In this document: positions 1-9,016 of the stretch, piece after piece
How the letters are laid out: each line of letters starts with the position of its first letter
Position numbering within the stretch: the first letter of the stretch is position 1
Assembly (NCBI GenBank): GCA_039804025.1
Contig: JBDRZP010000019.1
Coordinates: 1-38,158, forward strand
From: a candidate division WOR-3 bacterium
Lineage (GTDB): Bacteria > Hydrothermota > Hydrothermia > Hydrothermales > JAJRUZ01
Reading direction: 5' to 3'
DNA: 38,158 nt
Made by a program: the position numbers and the translations under genes
The notes under the pieces: generated by a model
What the model was told of the DNA's origin: nothing
Database searches by the model: none
What the model saw: only the letters and a program-made list of their open reading frames with translations

Positions 1-728
1 ATCCTTTTCCTCTGGTATTCTTTCAAAAGGTTATTATAAATAAAAGGAACTGTTAAACCAGGTATTAATACAGAAAAAGTTAATAAAATTTTATCACCCA
101 TTGGAAACTTTGAAAAAATTATAATAAAAAGCAGTAATAAAGAAGAAAAAATAAAAAAGGCAAAAAAATTAAGGGAAAAAATTAAAGATAAAAAAGCAAA
201 AATATAAAAAAGTTTTACTTTAATATTAAAAGAAGAAAAAATAAGATAGAAGGCAAAAAGGAAAATGTAAAAAAAAGCAGAACCAAGATCAGGCTCAATA
301 AGAATAAGAAAAAATGGTAAAATATGCAAAAATAAAAGTTTAAAGGAATCAATGTATCCTCTTTTTTTGTTTAAAGAAAAAACCATGGAGAGAAAATAGA
401 TTAAAAGCGGTTTACAGGCATCAGAAACCTGAAAAGAAAAATTCCCTATAAAAAGCCACCTTTTAATTCCCTTTTCCTTTAGTAAAACAAACAGAAGAAG
501 AAAAATACTTATAGAAAAAAATATATATGAAAATTCCTTCCATTCAGGCAATTTTACTCTACTTAAAAAAATAAATACTACTAACCCAAGAAAAAAATAG
601 GTTATGTGCCTGTAAAAAAGGTAATCACCAAAGGACCTTGAAACTGAATAAATATTTAAAATTCCAAGAATAGAAATAAAAAGATAGGGAATAAAAATTC
701 TATTATAGGGATTTAAGATACCTCTCAT
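1..728 (-). CDS. rodA: RodA, SEDS peptidoglycan glycosyltransferase (3' end cut by window)
   Basis: Reading the minus strand from an ATG at 728 gives at least 242 codons without a stop, running off the window edge. The protein is strongly hydrophobic with many predicted membrane helices. SEDS-family landmarks are visible: KGIKRWLFIG followed by FSFQVSDACKP (family: GARRWL..G...QPSE..K) at about residues 82-104, EPDLGSA at about 138-144, and YQRKR at the cut end. RodA polymerises lipid II glycan strands in the elongasome together with the class B PBP encoded just upstream. The start lies inside the PBP2 gene (26-nt overlap), so the two are translationally coupled. The catalytic Asp region lies beyond the window. 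Confidence 0.9.
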   Translation of the reverse strand, partial: MRGILNPYNRIFIPYLFISILGILNIYSVSRSFGDYLFYRHITYFFLGLVVFIFLSRVKLPEWKEFSYIFFSISIFLLLFVLLKEKGIKRWLFIGNFSFQVSDACKPLLIYFLSMVFSLNKKRGYIDSFKLLFLHILPFFLILIEPDLGSAFFYIFLFAFYLIFSSFNIKVKLFYIFAFLSLIFSLNFFAFFIFSSLLLLFIIIFSKFPMGDKILLTFSVLIPGLTVPFIYNNLLKEYQRKR

Positions 729-2307
729 TAATCCAGTTTATGATTTTACCTGCCATTGGAGCAGCTATTTCACCACCCATTCCACTATTTTCCACTATTA
801 AATAAATAACAAACTTCGGATTTTCTAAAGGGAAAAAAGCTACAAACTGTGCATGATCTTTACCAAGCGGATTTTGAGCTGTTCCTGTTTTACCCCCAAT
901 ATTTATTCCCTTTATACTTGCAAGCCTACCTGTTCCCTTTTCACCCTGGACTACTCTGAAAATACCTCTTTTTAAAATTTTTATGTTTTCTATTTTAAAT
1001 GGCAATTCAAAATAATCCGTATTTAAATCTTTTAAAACGTGTGGTCTTCTTGCCTTTCCATCAAGTGCTATTGCTGAAAAAAGTAAAGCAATCTGTAAAG
1101 GGGTCATAAGAATCTCACCCTGACCTATACCAAGATTTAATGCATTACCTTCTCCATAACCATATTTACCGTATTTTTTTTCAAAATAAGAAAAAGTTGG
1201 AAAGAAACCCCTTTTTTCTTCAGGAAGATCTATTCCAGTTTTCTCAAAAATTTTTAAATTCTCAAAATAATTTAAAAATCTTTTTAACCCAATTCTTCTC
1301 GAAAGTTCATAAAAATAAACATCACAGGAAACTTCTATAGCCTTATAAAAATTAACAAATCCGTGTCCTTCCTCCTTCCAGTCTTTAAAAATTCTATTTC
1401 CAAATTTATACTCACCATTACATTTTATTACCTCACTTGTATCAATTAATCCCTCTTCAAGGGCAATTAAAGCTGTTATAACTTTAAAAATACTTCCAGG
1501 GGGATAAAGTCCCTGAATACATCTATTTAAAAGAGGATGAAGTGAATCCCTTATAATTTTTTCTAATTCTTCCTTTTCAGTTTTTCCAGTGAGAAGATTT
1601 AAATCAAAAGAAGGTTTTGAATATAAAGCATATACTTCCCCTGTATTGGGATCAAGTATAACACATGCCCCCTTTACATAAGGTTTAAATATAGAGTCAA
1701 TATATTTTCCAAGTTCAATATCAAGAGAAACTTCTATATCTTTACCATCAATAACTTCAATAGGTGGTCTTGTTTCCTTATTATATACCCTGCCCTTTGC
1801 ATCAATTAAAATAAACCTAAAACCATCTTTACCCCTTAACATATCATCATAAAATTTTTCAAGACCACTTTTACCTATTCTTAAAAGAGGATCTATTCCC
1901 TTTTCAACATCCCCTTTATCCGGCAAACCAGTGAAACCGATAGTTTGGGCAAAATGATATTTAAAAGGATAAAACCTATATAAAAAAGTATAAACACTAA
2001 AATATTTTGAAGAATCAGGGTCTTCAAGATATTTTGCAATCTCATCAAATTGAACATCTTCCATATAAACTGAATCTTCTTTTAACAATCTGAAACCTGT
2101 TCTCCAGAATGATAAAACTAAACCATTTCTATCAAGTATTTTACCCCGTTTAGAAGGAATCCTTATTTTTTTTGATTTAATCTCTATTGCTTTGTTTTCA
2201 AAAAATTCTCCTTTTAATACCTGATATTCAAAAAGTTTATAAATAAATAAAAGACAAAGAAAAATTAAAAAGAATCTTAAAATTTTATCATTAAAATCCT
2301 TTTCCAT
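703..2307 (-). CDS. mrdA: Penicillin-binding protein 2 (elongasome transpeptidase)
   Basis: 534 aa, shorter than the usual 600-650. It has one N-terminal membrane anchor (about residues 10-25), a PBP dimerisation-type domain (about 50-180) and a transpeptidase domain. The catalytic motifs are SIFK (Ser272, Lys275), SCD at 327-329 (the SxN box is SxD in many PBP2 proteins) and KTGT at 473-476. It cross-links glycan strands during side-wall growth and works with RodA, MreC and MreD. The position between mreD and rodA is the classical mre/mrd order. Its start overlaps the mreD end by 31 nt. The motifs are intact, so an active enzyme is expected. Confidence 0.95.
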   Translation of the reverse strand: MEKDFNDKILRFFLIFLCLLFIYKLFEYQVLKGEFFENKAIEIKSKKIRIPSKRGKILDRNGLVLSFWRTGFRLLKEDSVYMEDVQFDEIAKYLEDPDSSKYFSVYTFLYRFYPFKYHFAQTIGFTGLPDKGDVEKGIDPLLRIGKSGLEKFYDDMLRGKDGFRFILIDAKGRVYNKETRPPIEVIDGKDIEVSLDIELGKYIDSIFKPYVKGACVILDPNTGEVYALYSKPSFDLNLLTGKTEKEELEKIIRDSLHPLLNRCIQGLYPPGSIFKVITALIALEEGLIDTSEVIKCNGEYKFGNRIFKDWKEEGHGFVNFYKAIEVSCDVYFYELSRRIGLKRFLNYFENLKIFEKTGIDLPEEKRGFFPTFSYFEKKYGKYGYGEGNALNLGIGQGEILMTPLQIALLFSAIALDGKARRPHVLKDLNTDYFELPFKIENIKILKRGIFRVVQGEKGTGRLASIKGINIGGKTGTAQNPLGKDHAQFVAFFPLENPKFVIYLIVENSGMGGEIAAPMAGKIINWINERYLKSL

Positions 2308-2681
2308 GGCACAATATGTATTATAAAGAAAATTAAAAAAGAAAAAAGAAAAACTGTGTATCCCTTAAAAAAAATTAAAGGAATAAATAAAAAAACATCT
2401 CTTAATAATTTAGTAATTAAAAGAGAAAAATTTATCTTATTTCTTAAATAAGCATAAGCAAAGTAAATTAAAAGGAGTAAAAAAGTAAGGGGGATTTTAG
2501 AAAAGTAATCATTTAAAATACCAAAAATAAAAAGATAAAAAAAATTAAGTAATTTAATTTCATCAATAGTTAGAATATAAATTAATATAAAAGGCAAATC
2601 TATAAAAAATTCAGGAAAAAAAATTCTTATAAAAGGTAACAAAAAAAAGGAATTAAAAATAAAAATTAAAAATTTAATCAT
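2277..2681 (-). CDS. mreD: Rod shape-determining protein MreD
   Basis: 134 aa, almost entirely hydrophobic, with about four or five membrane helices and few conserved polar residues. Sequence alone would not identify it. The call rests on size, topology and its place between mreC and PBP2, where mreD is almost always found. MreD is an integral membrane partner of MreC in the elongasome. It overlaps mreC by 4 nt and PBP2 by 31 nt, so translation is coupled on both sides. Confidence 0.85.
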   Translation of the reverse strand: MIKFLIFIFNSFFLLPFIRIFFPEFFIDLPFILIYILTIDEIKLLNFFYLFIFGILNDYFSKIPLTFLLLLIYFAYAYLRNKINFSLLITKLLRDVFLFIPLIFFKGYTVFLFSFLIFFIIHIVPWKRILMIKF

Positions 2682-3340
2682 GGCTTAGGAGGAATAGTAT
2701 AATAAAATTCATACTTTTCAGGTTTCCATACAGGTTTAACATATATTTCATAGAATATTTCACCTTTTTTTTCAACAAAACTATCCACAATAAAAGCTGG
2801 AATACCCTTAGGAAAATTTTCAGTTAAACCAGAAGTATAAAGAGTATCTCCTTTTTTCAATTCTCCCCAGGTTGGATAAAAATTTACTATTCCTCTTAAT
2901 TCACCAGTTCCCTGGTATAATGATAAAATATTATACTTTGAAATCAAGGAGCATTTAAATTCCTTATTAAAAATTGTTATTACTTTTAAAAGATCTCCAT
3001 TTTTTTCAACTACTTTTCCAACAAGCCCTGCCTTTGAAATAACAACATCACCTTTTTCACCTTTTCCCTTAATTATAATATTTTCTGGATATGGAAAGTT
3101 ATCGTAGTAAAGGGGAAAATTAACAAATATTGGGACATTCTCATTTTTTCGCAGAGAAAACTTCAAGCCCTCAATTTTTTCTTTTCTTATGTAAAAAAAA
3201 GAATGTATTTCATTATAAAGGGATAAATAAGGATAAAAGATATAACTTTCTATTTTTCTATCAAGAAAATCCTTAAAATTTTTTTTAAAGGAAAGAAGAG
3301 AAAGAAGAATTAATAAAAATGCAAAAAAATTTTTATTCAA
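2678..3340 (-). CDS. mreC: Rod shape-determining protein MreC
   Basis: 220 aa, short for the family (usually 270-370), mainly because the coiled coil after the N-terminal membrane helix (about residues 5-18) is reduced. The periplasmic beta-barrel core is recognisable: AGLVGKVVEKNGDLLKVITI (about 104-123), the GTGELRG turn, GDTLYTSGL and FPKGIPAFIV. MreC binds PBP2 and switches on elongasome activity. It overlaps mreB by 8 nt and mreD by 4 nt. The truncated coiled coil may mean weaker self-assembly, which is inference. Confidence 0.9.
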   Translation of the reverse strand: MNKNFFAFLLILLSLLSFKKNFKDFLDRKIESYIFYPYLSLYNEIHSFFYIRKEKIEGLKFSLRKNENVPIFVNFPLYYDNFPYPENIIIKGKGEKGDVVISKAGLVGKVVEKNGDLLKVITIFNKEFKCSLISKYNILSLYQGTGELRGIVNFYPTWGELKKGDTLYTSGLTENFPKGIPAFIVDSFVEKKGEIFYEIYVKPVWKPEKYEFYYTIPPKP

Positions 3341-4385
3341 TAATTTTCTTTCTCTCTTTTAAAAGAACTTTTTCATAAAAAGATAAATTCTCAAGAATTT
3401 TACCAGCCCCCCTTACCACACAAGTCCTTGGATCATCCGCAATCCTAACAGGAAGACCTGTTGCTTCCTGTAATAAGGCATCTAAATTTTTAAGCAAAGC
3501 ACCCCCACCTGTTAAAAAAATCCCCCTGTCAATAATATCGGAGGAAAGCTCAGGGGGAGTTTTATCAAGAGCCTTTTTGGTAGCATCTATTATCTGTGAA
3601 AGAGGCTCTTTTAAAGCCTCTCTAACTTCAGAGGAAGTAATCCTTATAGTTCTCGGAACCCCCCTTACAAGGTCTCTTCCTCTTACCTCCATTTCTTTTT
3701 CCTCTCCAATGGGTATGCAATTTCCTATTTCTATTTTAATCTTTTCTGCTGTTTGCTCACCTATAAGCACATTGTATTTTCTCTTAACATACTCAACAAT
3801 TGCCTCATCTAGCTCATCACCGGCAGTTCTTATAGAAACATTTGAAACAATTCCATTTAAAGCAATAACCGCAATTTCTGTGGTACCACCACCTATATCA
3901 ATTACCATATTACCAACAGGTTCCGAAATTGGAAGACCTATACCCACAGCAGCTGCAATTGGTTCTGATACAAGAAAAACCTCCCTTGCTCCTGCTTGAA
4001 TTGCTGAATCTTTCACTGCTCTCATTTCAACCTCTGTAATACCTGAGGGAACACATATTAAAACTTTCGGATGCAAAAAAAGGGATTTTTTTGTAACTTT
4101 TGTAATAAAATAGTGAAGCATCTCCTGAACAAGAACAAAATCAGCAATAACTCCATCTTTCATTGGTCTTGCAGCTACAATTTCTCCTGGGGTCTTTCCA
4201 AGCATTTTTTTGGCTTCATTTCCAACAGCTATAACCTTACCTGATTCTTTTTCAACAGCAACAACAGAAGGCTCATCAAGAACAATCCCTTTTTCTTTTA
4301 AATAAATAAGAGTAGTTGCCGTTCCTAAATCAACAGCTATTTCATTACCAAGAAAAATATTAAAAAATTTAAAATAGTTTACCAA
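3333..4385 (-). CDS. mreB: Cell-shape actin homologue MreB
   Basis: 350 aa, the family's normal length. The actin-fold nucleotide motifs are clear: phosphate-1 loop AVDLGTATTLIYL (about residues 17-29), phosphate-2 loop VIDIGGGTTEIAV (about 162-174) and the adenosine motif FLTGGGALL near residue 290. The N-terminal stretch [13 protein letters not shown] looks like an amphipathic membrane-targeting helix. MreB filaments organise the PBP2-RodA elongasome on the inner face of the membrane. Its start overlaps the end of rpmC by 17 nt, so this cytoskeletal gene is translationally coupled to a ribosomal protein gene. No separate promoter is visible in front of it. Confidence 0.97.
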   Translation of the reverse strand: MVNYFKFFNIFLGNEIAVDLGTATTLIYLKEKGIVLDEPSVVAVEKESGKVIAVGNEAKKMLGKTPGEIVAARPMKDGVIADFVLVQEMLHYFITKVTKKSLFLHPKVLICVPSGITEVEMRAVKDSAIQAGAREVFLVSEPIAAAVGIGLPISEPVGNMVIDIGGGTTEIAVIALNGIVSNVSIRTAGDELDEAIVEYVKRKYNVLIGEQTAEKIKIEIGNCIPIGEEKEMEVRGRDLVRGVPRTIRITSSEVREALKEPLSQIIDATKKALDKTPPELSSDIIDRGIFLTGGGALLKNLDALLQEATGLPVRIADDPRTCVVRGAGKILENLSFYEKVLLKERKKIIE

Positions 4386-4566
4386 ATTTTTCTTTTAAAA
4401 TTGTTTTAACTCTTGCAATATCCCTTTTTATTTTTCTTATTTCCATAGGATTTTCAATGTTTCCAAGTACCTTCTTTGTCCTTAATTCAAATAATTTTTC
4501 TTTTAAATCTTTCAAAGTTTTTAAAAGTTCTTCCTCGCTCAATTCCCTAAGTTCAGAAATTTTCAT
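4369..4566 (-). CDS. rpmC: 50S ribosomal protein L29 (uL29)
   Basis: 65 aa, typical size. The two-helix hairpin of L29 is visible in [14 protein letters not shown] and the basic second helix ([18 protein letters not shown]). L29 sits near the peptide exit tunnel on the large subunit. It overlaps rplP by 4 nt upstream and mreB by 17 nt downstream. In most bacteria rpsQ and rplN follow here, so this gene marks the break point of the S10 cluster in this genome. Confidence 0.95.
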   Translation of the reverse strand: MKISELRELSEEELLKTLKDLKEKLFELRTKKVLGNIENPMEIRKIKRDIARVKTILKEKFGKLF

Positions 4567-4982
4567 ACTCCGCCCTCCTTATAACTTACAAATCTTGTTT
4601 TTATTGGTAATTTATGAGAAGCAATTTCAAAAGCTCTTCTCGCAGATTCCTCAGGAACACCTGCCAGTTCAAATAAAATTCTTCCTCTCTTAACAACTGC
4701 TACATAATGGTCTACATTACCTTTTCCTTTCCCCATCCTGGTTTCAGCAGGCTTTTTTGTAACCGGTTTATCTGGAAAAATTCTAATCCAGAGCTTTCCA
4801 CCTTTTTTAAGAAATCTACCTATAGCAAGTCTACAGGCTTCAATCTGATTTGCAGTTATCCAAGCTGACTCCAGTGCTTTCAAGCCATATTCACCAAAAG
4901 CAAGATAGTATCCATCAATAGCCTTTCCCTTTCTTCTCCCCCTGTGCATTTTCCTGTACTTCATTCTCTTAGGTTGTAACAT
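4563..4982 (-). CDS. rplP: 50S ribosomal protein L16 (uL16)
   Basis: 139 aa, normal length. The start [20 protein letters not shown] is the canonical L16 N-terminus. [21 protein letters not shown] carries the family signature. L16 contacts the A-site tRNA elbow and the peptidyl-transferase centre. Position between rpsC and rpmC is as in the standard S10 operon. Confidence 0.98.
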   Translation of the reverse strand: MLQPKRMKYRKMHRGRRKGKAIDGYYLAFGEYGLKALESAWITANQIEACRLAIGRFLKKGGKLWIRIFPDKPVTKKPAETRMGKGKGNVDHYVAVVKRGRILFELAGVPEESARRAFEIASHKLPIKTRFVSYKEGGV

Positions 4983-4984
4983 AT

Positions 4985-5641
4985 TTAAACCTCCTCAAGT
5001 TCTGGTTTTTCAAGGATTTCACCTTTATAAATCCATACTTTTACACCTATGGTTCCATACCTTGTGAATGCTGTTGCAAATCCATAATCAATATCAGCTC
5101 TTATTGTTTGAAGGGGAACTCTACCCTGCATATAACCTTCCTTTCTTGCTATTTCAGCTCCCTGTATTCTACCCTTGCATTGAACTTTAATTCCCTTAGC
5201 ACCCATTCTAAAAGCCTGTGAAACAGCCCTTTTCATAGCCCTTCTATGAGATACCTGTTGTTCTATTCTTCTTGCAATTCCATCAGCAACAAGCTGTGCA
5301 TCCAGTTCAGGAACCCTTATTTCCTGCACATGAATTGTAATATTTTCATTCCTTAAAAGAGCCGAAAGCTCTTTTTTAACAAGTTCAATTTCTTTTCCTT
5401 TCTGTCCAATTACCATTCCAGGTGATGCGGTATGAATTGTTACAGTAATCTGTTCACCGGCTCTATCAATTACAATATCAGAAACCCTTGCATCCTTATA
5501 CCTTTCTCTAAGATACTGCCTGATCTTTATATCTTCCTCAAGATATTTAACATACTCTTTTTTTCTATCACTAAACCAGTGAGCCTTCCAATCTTTATAA
5601 ATACCAAGTCTAAAACCATAAGGGTGAACTTTTTGACCCAT
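4985..5641 (-). CDS. rpsC: 30S ribosomal protein S3 (uS3)
   Basis: 218 aa, normal length. It begins [14 protein letters not shown], has a KH domain with [12 protein letters not shown] at about residues 75-86, and a C-terminal S3 domain ([20 protein letters not shown]). It forms part of the mRNA entry channel with S4 and S5. It abuts rplP with a 2-nt gap and overlaps rplV by one base (ATAATG junction). Confidence 0.98.
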   Translation of the reverse strand: MGQKVHPYGFRLGIYKDWKAHWFSDRKKEYVKYLEEDIKIRQYLRERYKDARVSDIVIDRAGEQITVTIHTASPGMVIGQKGKEIELVKKELSALLRNENITIHVQEIRVPELDAQLVADGIARRIEQQVSHRRAMKRAVSQAFRMGAKGIKVQCKGRIQGAEIARKEGYMQGRVPLQTIRADIDYGFATAFTRYGTIGVKVWIYKGEILEKPELEEV

Positions 5642-5991
5642 TATTTTACCTCCTCTACGATTACTGTAAAATGGGCAGTATGTCTTCTTGCGATAGCTGG
5701 GGAACCTCTAAAACCAGGTCTTAAAATCCTCCATGTAGGTCCTTTATCAGCTTTACACACCTTAACTAATAAATTATTTAAATCAACATCCTCAAACTTC
5801 ACCCCTTTTTTCACAGCCCATGAATTACAGGCAGATTTAACTGCTTTATATAAAAATTTTGCAGGTTTTTGAGGAAGAAAATAAAGAATATCAAGAGCCT
5901 GTTTAGCTGTTTTTCCTTTAACAAGCTCACAAATCCTCTTTGATTTTTTATATGAAGTTCTTAAATATTTTATTTTAGCAATCCCTTTCAT
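5641..5991 (-). CDS. rplV: 50S ribosomal protein L22 (uL22)
   Basis: 116 aa. Matches the L22 fold with the helical N-terminal part ([19 protein letters not shown]) and the C-terminal beta-hairpin region [14 protein letters not shown](A)..[10 protein letters not shown] that lines the exit tunnel. The hairpin arm is the site of macrolide-resistance mutations in other species. It overlaps rpsS by 4 nt. Confidence 0.97.
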   Translation of the reverse strand: MKGIAKIKYLRTSYKKSKRICELVKGKTAKQALDILYFLPQKPAKFLYKAVKSACNSWAVKKGVKFEDVDLNNLLVKVCKADKGPTWRILRPGFRGSPAIARRHTAHFTVIVEEVK

Positions 5992-6287
5992 TCTTTTTTA
6001 CCACCTTCTTTTTCAGCTTCTTTTTCCCTTTGCCCCTTATGACCTCTAAATGTTCTGGTTGGGGCAAATTCTCCCAACTTATGACCTACCATTAATTCAG
6101 TTATATAAACAGGAATAAATTTCCTCCCATTATGAACCTGTATTGTTAAACCAACCATTTCAGGAATAACTGTGCTTCTTCGGGAATAAGTTTTTATTGG
6201 TGTAGTATCTCCCTTTTGCTTGAGTTCCATTATTTTTTTTAAAAGCTTTGGATCAACATAAACACCTTTTTTACTTGACCTTGGCAT
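5988..6287 (-). CDS. rpsS: 30S ribosomal protein S19 (uS19)
   Basis: 99 aa from the ATG at 6287 ([19 protein letters not shown]), preceded by a good AAAGGAGAAAG Shine-Dalgarno. The open frame continues upstream for 47 codons inside rplB, but that stretch is unlike S19 and is out of frame with L2, so the downstream start is chosen. Signature: [20 protein letters not shown]19 binds the head of the 30S subunit with S13 and contacts the A-site finger. It lies 1 nt after rplB. Confidence 0.97.
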   Translation of the reverse strand: MPRSSKKGVYVDPKLLKKIMELKQKGDTTPIKTYSRRSTVIPEMVGLTIQVHNGRKFIPVYITELMVGHKLGEFAPTRTFRGHKGQREKEAEKEGGKKE

Positions 6288-6288
6288 A

Positions 6289-7110
6289 TCACTTTCTCCT
6301 TTTAATGATAAATCTACTTGATGTTTTTCTTGGATTCCTTGTTTTTTTACCTTTTGTAATTTTTCCCCAGGGTGTTTTTGGGATTTTACCCTTTGTCCTT
6401 CCTTCTCCTCCACCATGAGGATGGTCACAAGGGTTCATGGCTGTCCCCCTTACATGAGGTTTTCTTCCCATCCATCTCATTCTACCTGCTTTACCTATAA
6501 CGATATTTTCATTATCAAGATTTGATACTCTTCCAAGAGTTGCGAGACACTTTATATTTATTAACCTCACTTCACCTGAAGGCAATTGAACATGAGCATA
6601 ATTTCCTTCCTTTGCTAATATTATAGCTGCACTTCCCGCTGATCTTACAAGCTGACCACCTCTTCCTGGAACAAGTTCTATATTATGAATTTCCATACCT
6701 TCAGGAATTTCTGCTAAAGGCAAAGTATTTCCTATCTTCAGAGGAGAACCAGGTCCTGAAACTATTTCATCACCTACTTTAAGACCCTCTGGAGCAAGAA
6801 TATACCTTTTTTCTCCATCTATGTAACACAAAAGAGCAATTCTCGCAGTTCTGTTTGGATCATACTCTATACTTAAAACCCTGGCAGGAATACCAAATTT
6901 ATCTCTTTTAAAATCAATTATTCTGTAAAGTCTTTTGTGCCCCCCACCTCTGAACCTTGCAGTAATTCTTCCCATATTATTTCTTCCGGCAGTCTTCTTT
7001 AGAGGAACAAGAAGACTTTTTTCTGGTTCTGTTTTTGTTATTTCCTCAAAAGTATATCCTGTCATAAACCTGCGGGAAGGAGTTACCGGTTTATATTTTT
7101 TTATTCCCAT
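6289..7110 (-). CDS. rplB: 50S ribosomal protein L2 (uL2)
   Basis: 273 aa, normal length. Motifs include [19 protein letters not shown] (about residues 43-61), [16 protein letters not shown] and [18 protein letters not shown] (about 222-239), which includes the conserved His near the peptidyl-transferase centre. L2 is needed for subunit association and peptidyl transfer. It follows rplW after a 9-nt gap that contains its Shine-Dalgarno (AGGAGG). Confidence 0.99.
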   Translation of the reverse strand: MGIKKYKPVTPSRRFMTGYTFEEITKTEPEKSLLVPLKKTAGRNNMGRITARFRGGGHKRLYRIIDFKRDKFGIPARVLSIEYDPNRTARIALLCYIDGEKRYILAPEGLKVGDEIVSGPGSPLKIGNTLPLAEIPEGMEIHNIELVPGRGGQLVRSAGSAAIILAKEGNYAHVQLPSGEVRLINIKCLATLGRVSNLDNENIVIGKAGRMRWMGRKPHVRGTAMNPCDHPHGGGEGRTKGKIPKTPWGKITKGKKTRNPRKTSSRFIIKRRK

Positions 7111-7119
7111 TTTTTCCTC

Positions 7120-7416
7120 CTATACACCTTCATAAAGTGGTATAGTTTCACCTTCTTTTAATTTAACATATGCCTTTTTCCATGAGGATGTTCTACCATA
7201 CAACCTGTGTCTTAACCTTTTAGGCTTTGGTTTTACTATCTGTGTTCTTACCTTTTCAACCTTTACTTTATATAAATTTTCAATAGCCCATTTTATCTCT
7301 TTTTTATTAGCATCCTTTCTTACTTTAAAAACATAATAATTGGACTTCTCTCTCAAAAAAGCTCCTTTCTCAGTAATTAGAGGCGAAATTATAATATCAT
7401 ATGGACTTTTATTCAC
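7120..7416 (-). CDS. rplW: 50S ribosomal protein L23 (uL23)
   Basis: 98 aa. Starts with the family pattern [16 protein letters not shown], followed by [19 protein letters not shown] and the [14 protein letters not shown] basic loop. L23 is at the tunnel exit and docks trigger factor and SRP. It overlaps rplD by 4 nt (ATGA). Confidence 0.97.
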   Translation of the reverse strand: MNKSPYDIIISPLITEKGAFLREKSNYYVFKVRKDANKKEIKWAIENLYKVKVEKVRTQIVKPKPKRLRHRLYGRTSSWKKAYVKLKEGETIPLYEGV

Positions 7417-8048
7417 CCTTCTATCCTCCCTCTTAATTTCAGAAATTCATTTAAACCATTTTCAGAAAAAACCACATATTGAGAATTTAAAATTTCATAG
7501 GCATTTACATCAATAGCCCTTTTGAACAATACACCTTCAATATTTCTAAATGCTAAAAATTTATCCCTCTCATTGTCCCCAAAAAGTAAAATTACCTTTT
7601 TATTTTTAAGAGAAAGATTGGAAAGAACTTTTTCACCTTCTTTTGTTTTTAATCCAATATTAGATAAACCACTTATTATTTTTAACCTCTCTTCTTTAGC
7701 TCTATCACTTAAAGCGATAAATAAAGCCTTTAACCTTGCTTTATAAGGAACCCTTATTGAAAAATCTCTTGGTCTTGGGCCAAAAACTATACCTCCCTTT
7801 CTCCATATGGGTGATCTTATTGAACCATGTCTTGCCCATCCTGTATGTTTCTGTGGCCAAGGTTTCCTTCCACCTCCACTTACCTCTCCCCTTGTTTTCG
7901 TCTTTGCAGTTCCTTCTCTCTGTCTTGAAAGATAATACTTAGTTACAAGCCAGAGAAGATGAATATTTGGCTTTAATCCAAAAATACTCTCCGGCAATTT
8001 TCTTTCACCAATTTCTTTACCTTCAAGATCATAAATTTTTGCTTTCAT
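7413..8048 (-). CDS. rplD: 50S ribosomal protein L4 (uL4)
   Basis: 211 aa. The basic tunnel-lining loop is present at about residues 45-82 ([20 protein letters not shown], then [17 protein letters not shown]), followed by [13 protein letters not shown]. In E. coli L4 also represses its own S10 operon. Whether it does so here is unknown, because no S10-type leader precedes rpsJ. It overlaps rplC and rplW by 4 nt each. Confidence 0.97.
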   Translation of the reverse strand: MKAKIYDLEGKEIGERKLPESIFGLKPNIHLLWLVTKYYLSRQREGTAKTKTRGEVSGGGRKPWPQKHTGWARHGSIRSPIWRKGGIVFGPRPRDFSIRVPYKARLKALFIALSDRAKEERLKIISGLSNIGLKTKEGEKVLSNLSLKNKKVILLFGDNERDKFLAFRNIEGVLFKRAIDVNAYEILNSQYVVFSENGLNEFLKLRGRIEG

Positions 8049-8692
8049 TTTATCCTTACCCTTTTTGGACTCCTTATAATTACAATACCACCCCTTGGTC
8101 CTGGAACCGAACCTTTAACACCTATAAGCTTATTTTCAGGATCAAGATATATAACTTTTAAATTATGAATAGTTTCCCTTTCATTACCATAATGACCAGC
8201 CATCTTTTTACCTTTCCAAACTCTACCTGGATCAGTTGTTTGTCCTATTGAACCTGGTCTCCTGTGGGACATGGAACCATGGGAAGCAGGACCTCCAGCA
8301 AATCCCCATCTTTTCACAACTCCGGAAAATCCTCTACCTTTTGTATAACCAATAACATCCACTATTTCTCCCACTTCAAATATAGAAGGACTTAATTCAG
8401 TGCCTACTTTAAATATTCCGGGATCAAACTCTCCCCTAACTTCCTTTATATCTTCAGCAGGGTATTCTTCTCTCTCACCAAAAACTTTTATAAATTCACC
8501 TAAAAGAGGTTTTTTAATTCTTTTTTTCTTCTTTTTTCCAATGCAGAGTTTGATAGCAGTATATCCATCTTTTTCCTTGGTTTTTAATCCAAGAACATAT
8601 ACATTATCCACATGCAAAAGAGTGGTAGGGGTAATCTCCTCCCCATATAATATTCTTGTCATACCAACTTTTCTTGCTAGAATAGCTTTCAT
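8045..8692 (-). CDS. rplC: 50S ribosomal protein L3 (uL3)
   Basis: 215 aa. Begins MKAILARKVGMTRIL. The signature GYTKGRGFSGVVKRWGFAGG at about residues 114-133 and the SHRRPGSIGQTTDPGRVWKG extension that reaches the peptidyl-transferase centre are intact. L3 is an early assembly protein of the 50S subunit. It overlaps rpsJ by 4 nt. Confidence 0.98.
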   Translation of the reverse strand: MKAILARKVGMTRILYGEEITPTTLLHVDNVYVLGLKTKEKDGYTAIKLCIGKKKKKRIKKPLLGEFIKVFGEREEYPAEDIKEVRGEFDPGIFKVGTELSPSIFEVGEIVDVIGYTKGRGFSGVVKRWGFAGGPASHGSMSHRRPGSIGQTTDPGRVWKGKKMAGHYGNERETIHNLKVIYLDPENKLIGVKGSVPGPRGGIVIIRSPKRVRIK

Positions 8693-9012
8693 TTTTCCAC
8701 GCTCACTTCAATTTTAACATCAACCCCAGCTGGAAGATCTAGCTTTGATAATTTTTCTACAGTCTCCTGAGTGGGATTTACTATCTCTATCAATCTCTTA
8801 TGAAGAGAATAGAAAAACTGCTCTCTTGAAGTTTTATGAACAAATGGACTTCTTATAACACTTATTAATGTTTTTTTAGTTGGAAGTGGTATAGGACCCC
8901 TTACATCTGCACCAGTTCCTCTTGCGGTTAATGCTATTCTCTTAGCAGATTTCTCTATTAATCTCGGGTCAAAACTCTTGAGTTTTATTCTTATTTTCTC
9001 TGTAAATGGCAT
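8689..9012 (-). CDS. rpsJ: 30S ribosomal protein S10 (uS10/NusE)
   Basis: 107 aa. Signature RIKLKSFDPRLIEKSAKRI at the start, then GPIPLPTKK and the VHKTSREQFFYSLHKRLIEI hairpin. Besides its role in the 30S head, S10 (NusE) joins NusB and NusG in transcription antitermination. It follows tuf by 4 nt with no promoter between, so the str and S10 operons are continuous here. Confidence 0.98.
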   Translation of the reverse strand: MPFTEKIRIKLKSFDPRLIEKSAKRIALTARGTGADVRGPIPLPTKKTLISVIRSPFVHKTSREQFFYSLHKRLIEIVNPTQETVEKLSKLDLPAGVDVKIEVSVEK

Positions 9013-9016
9013 AGTA

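Noticed and set aside
1-702. Apparent lack of a gene at the left edge
   Set aside because: Minus-strand reading from 728 gives an unbroken RodA sequence. It is only truncated by the window.
1140-1340. Short opposite-strand ORFs over conserved genes
   Set aside because: They are antisense to clearly conserved coding sequence, have no ribosome-binding sites and encode low-complexity peptides.
6288-6428. Long N-terminal extension of rpsS
   Set aside because: It overlaps rplB in another frame and has no S19 similarity. The ATG at 6287 has a good Shine-Dalgarno and gives the normal S19 N-terminus.
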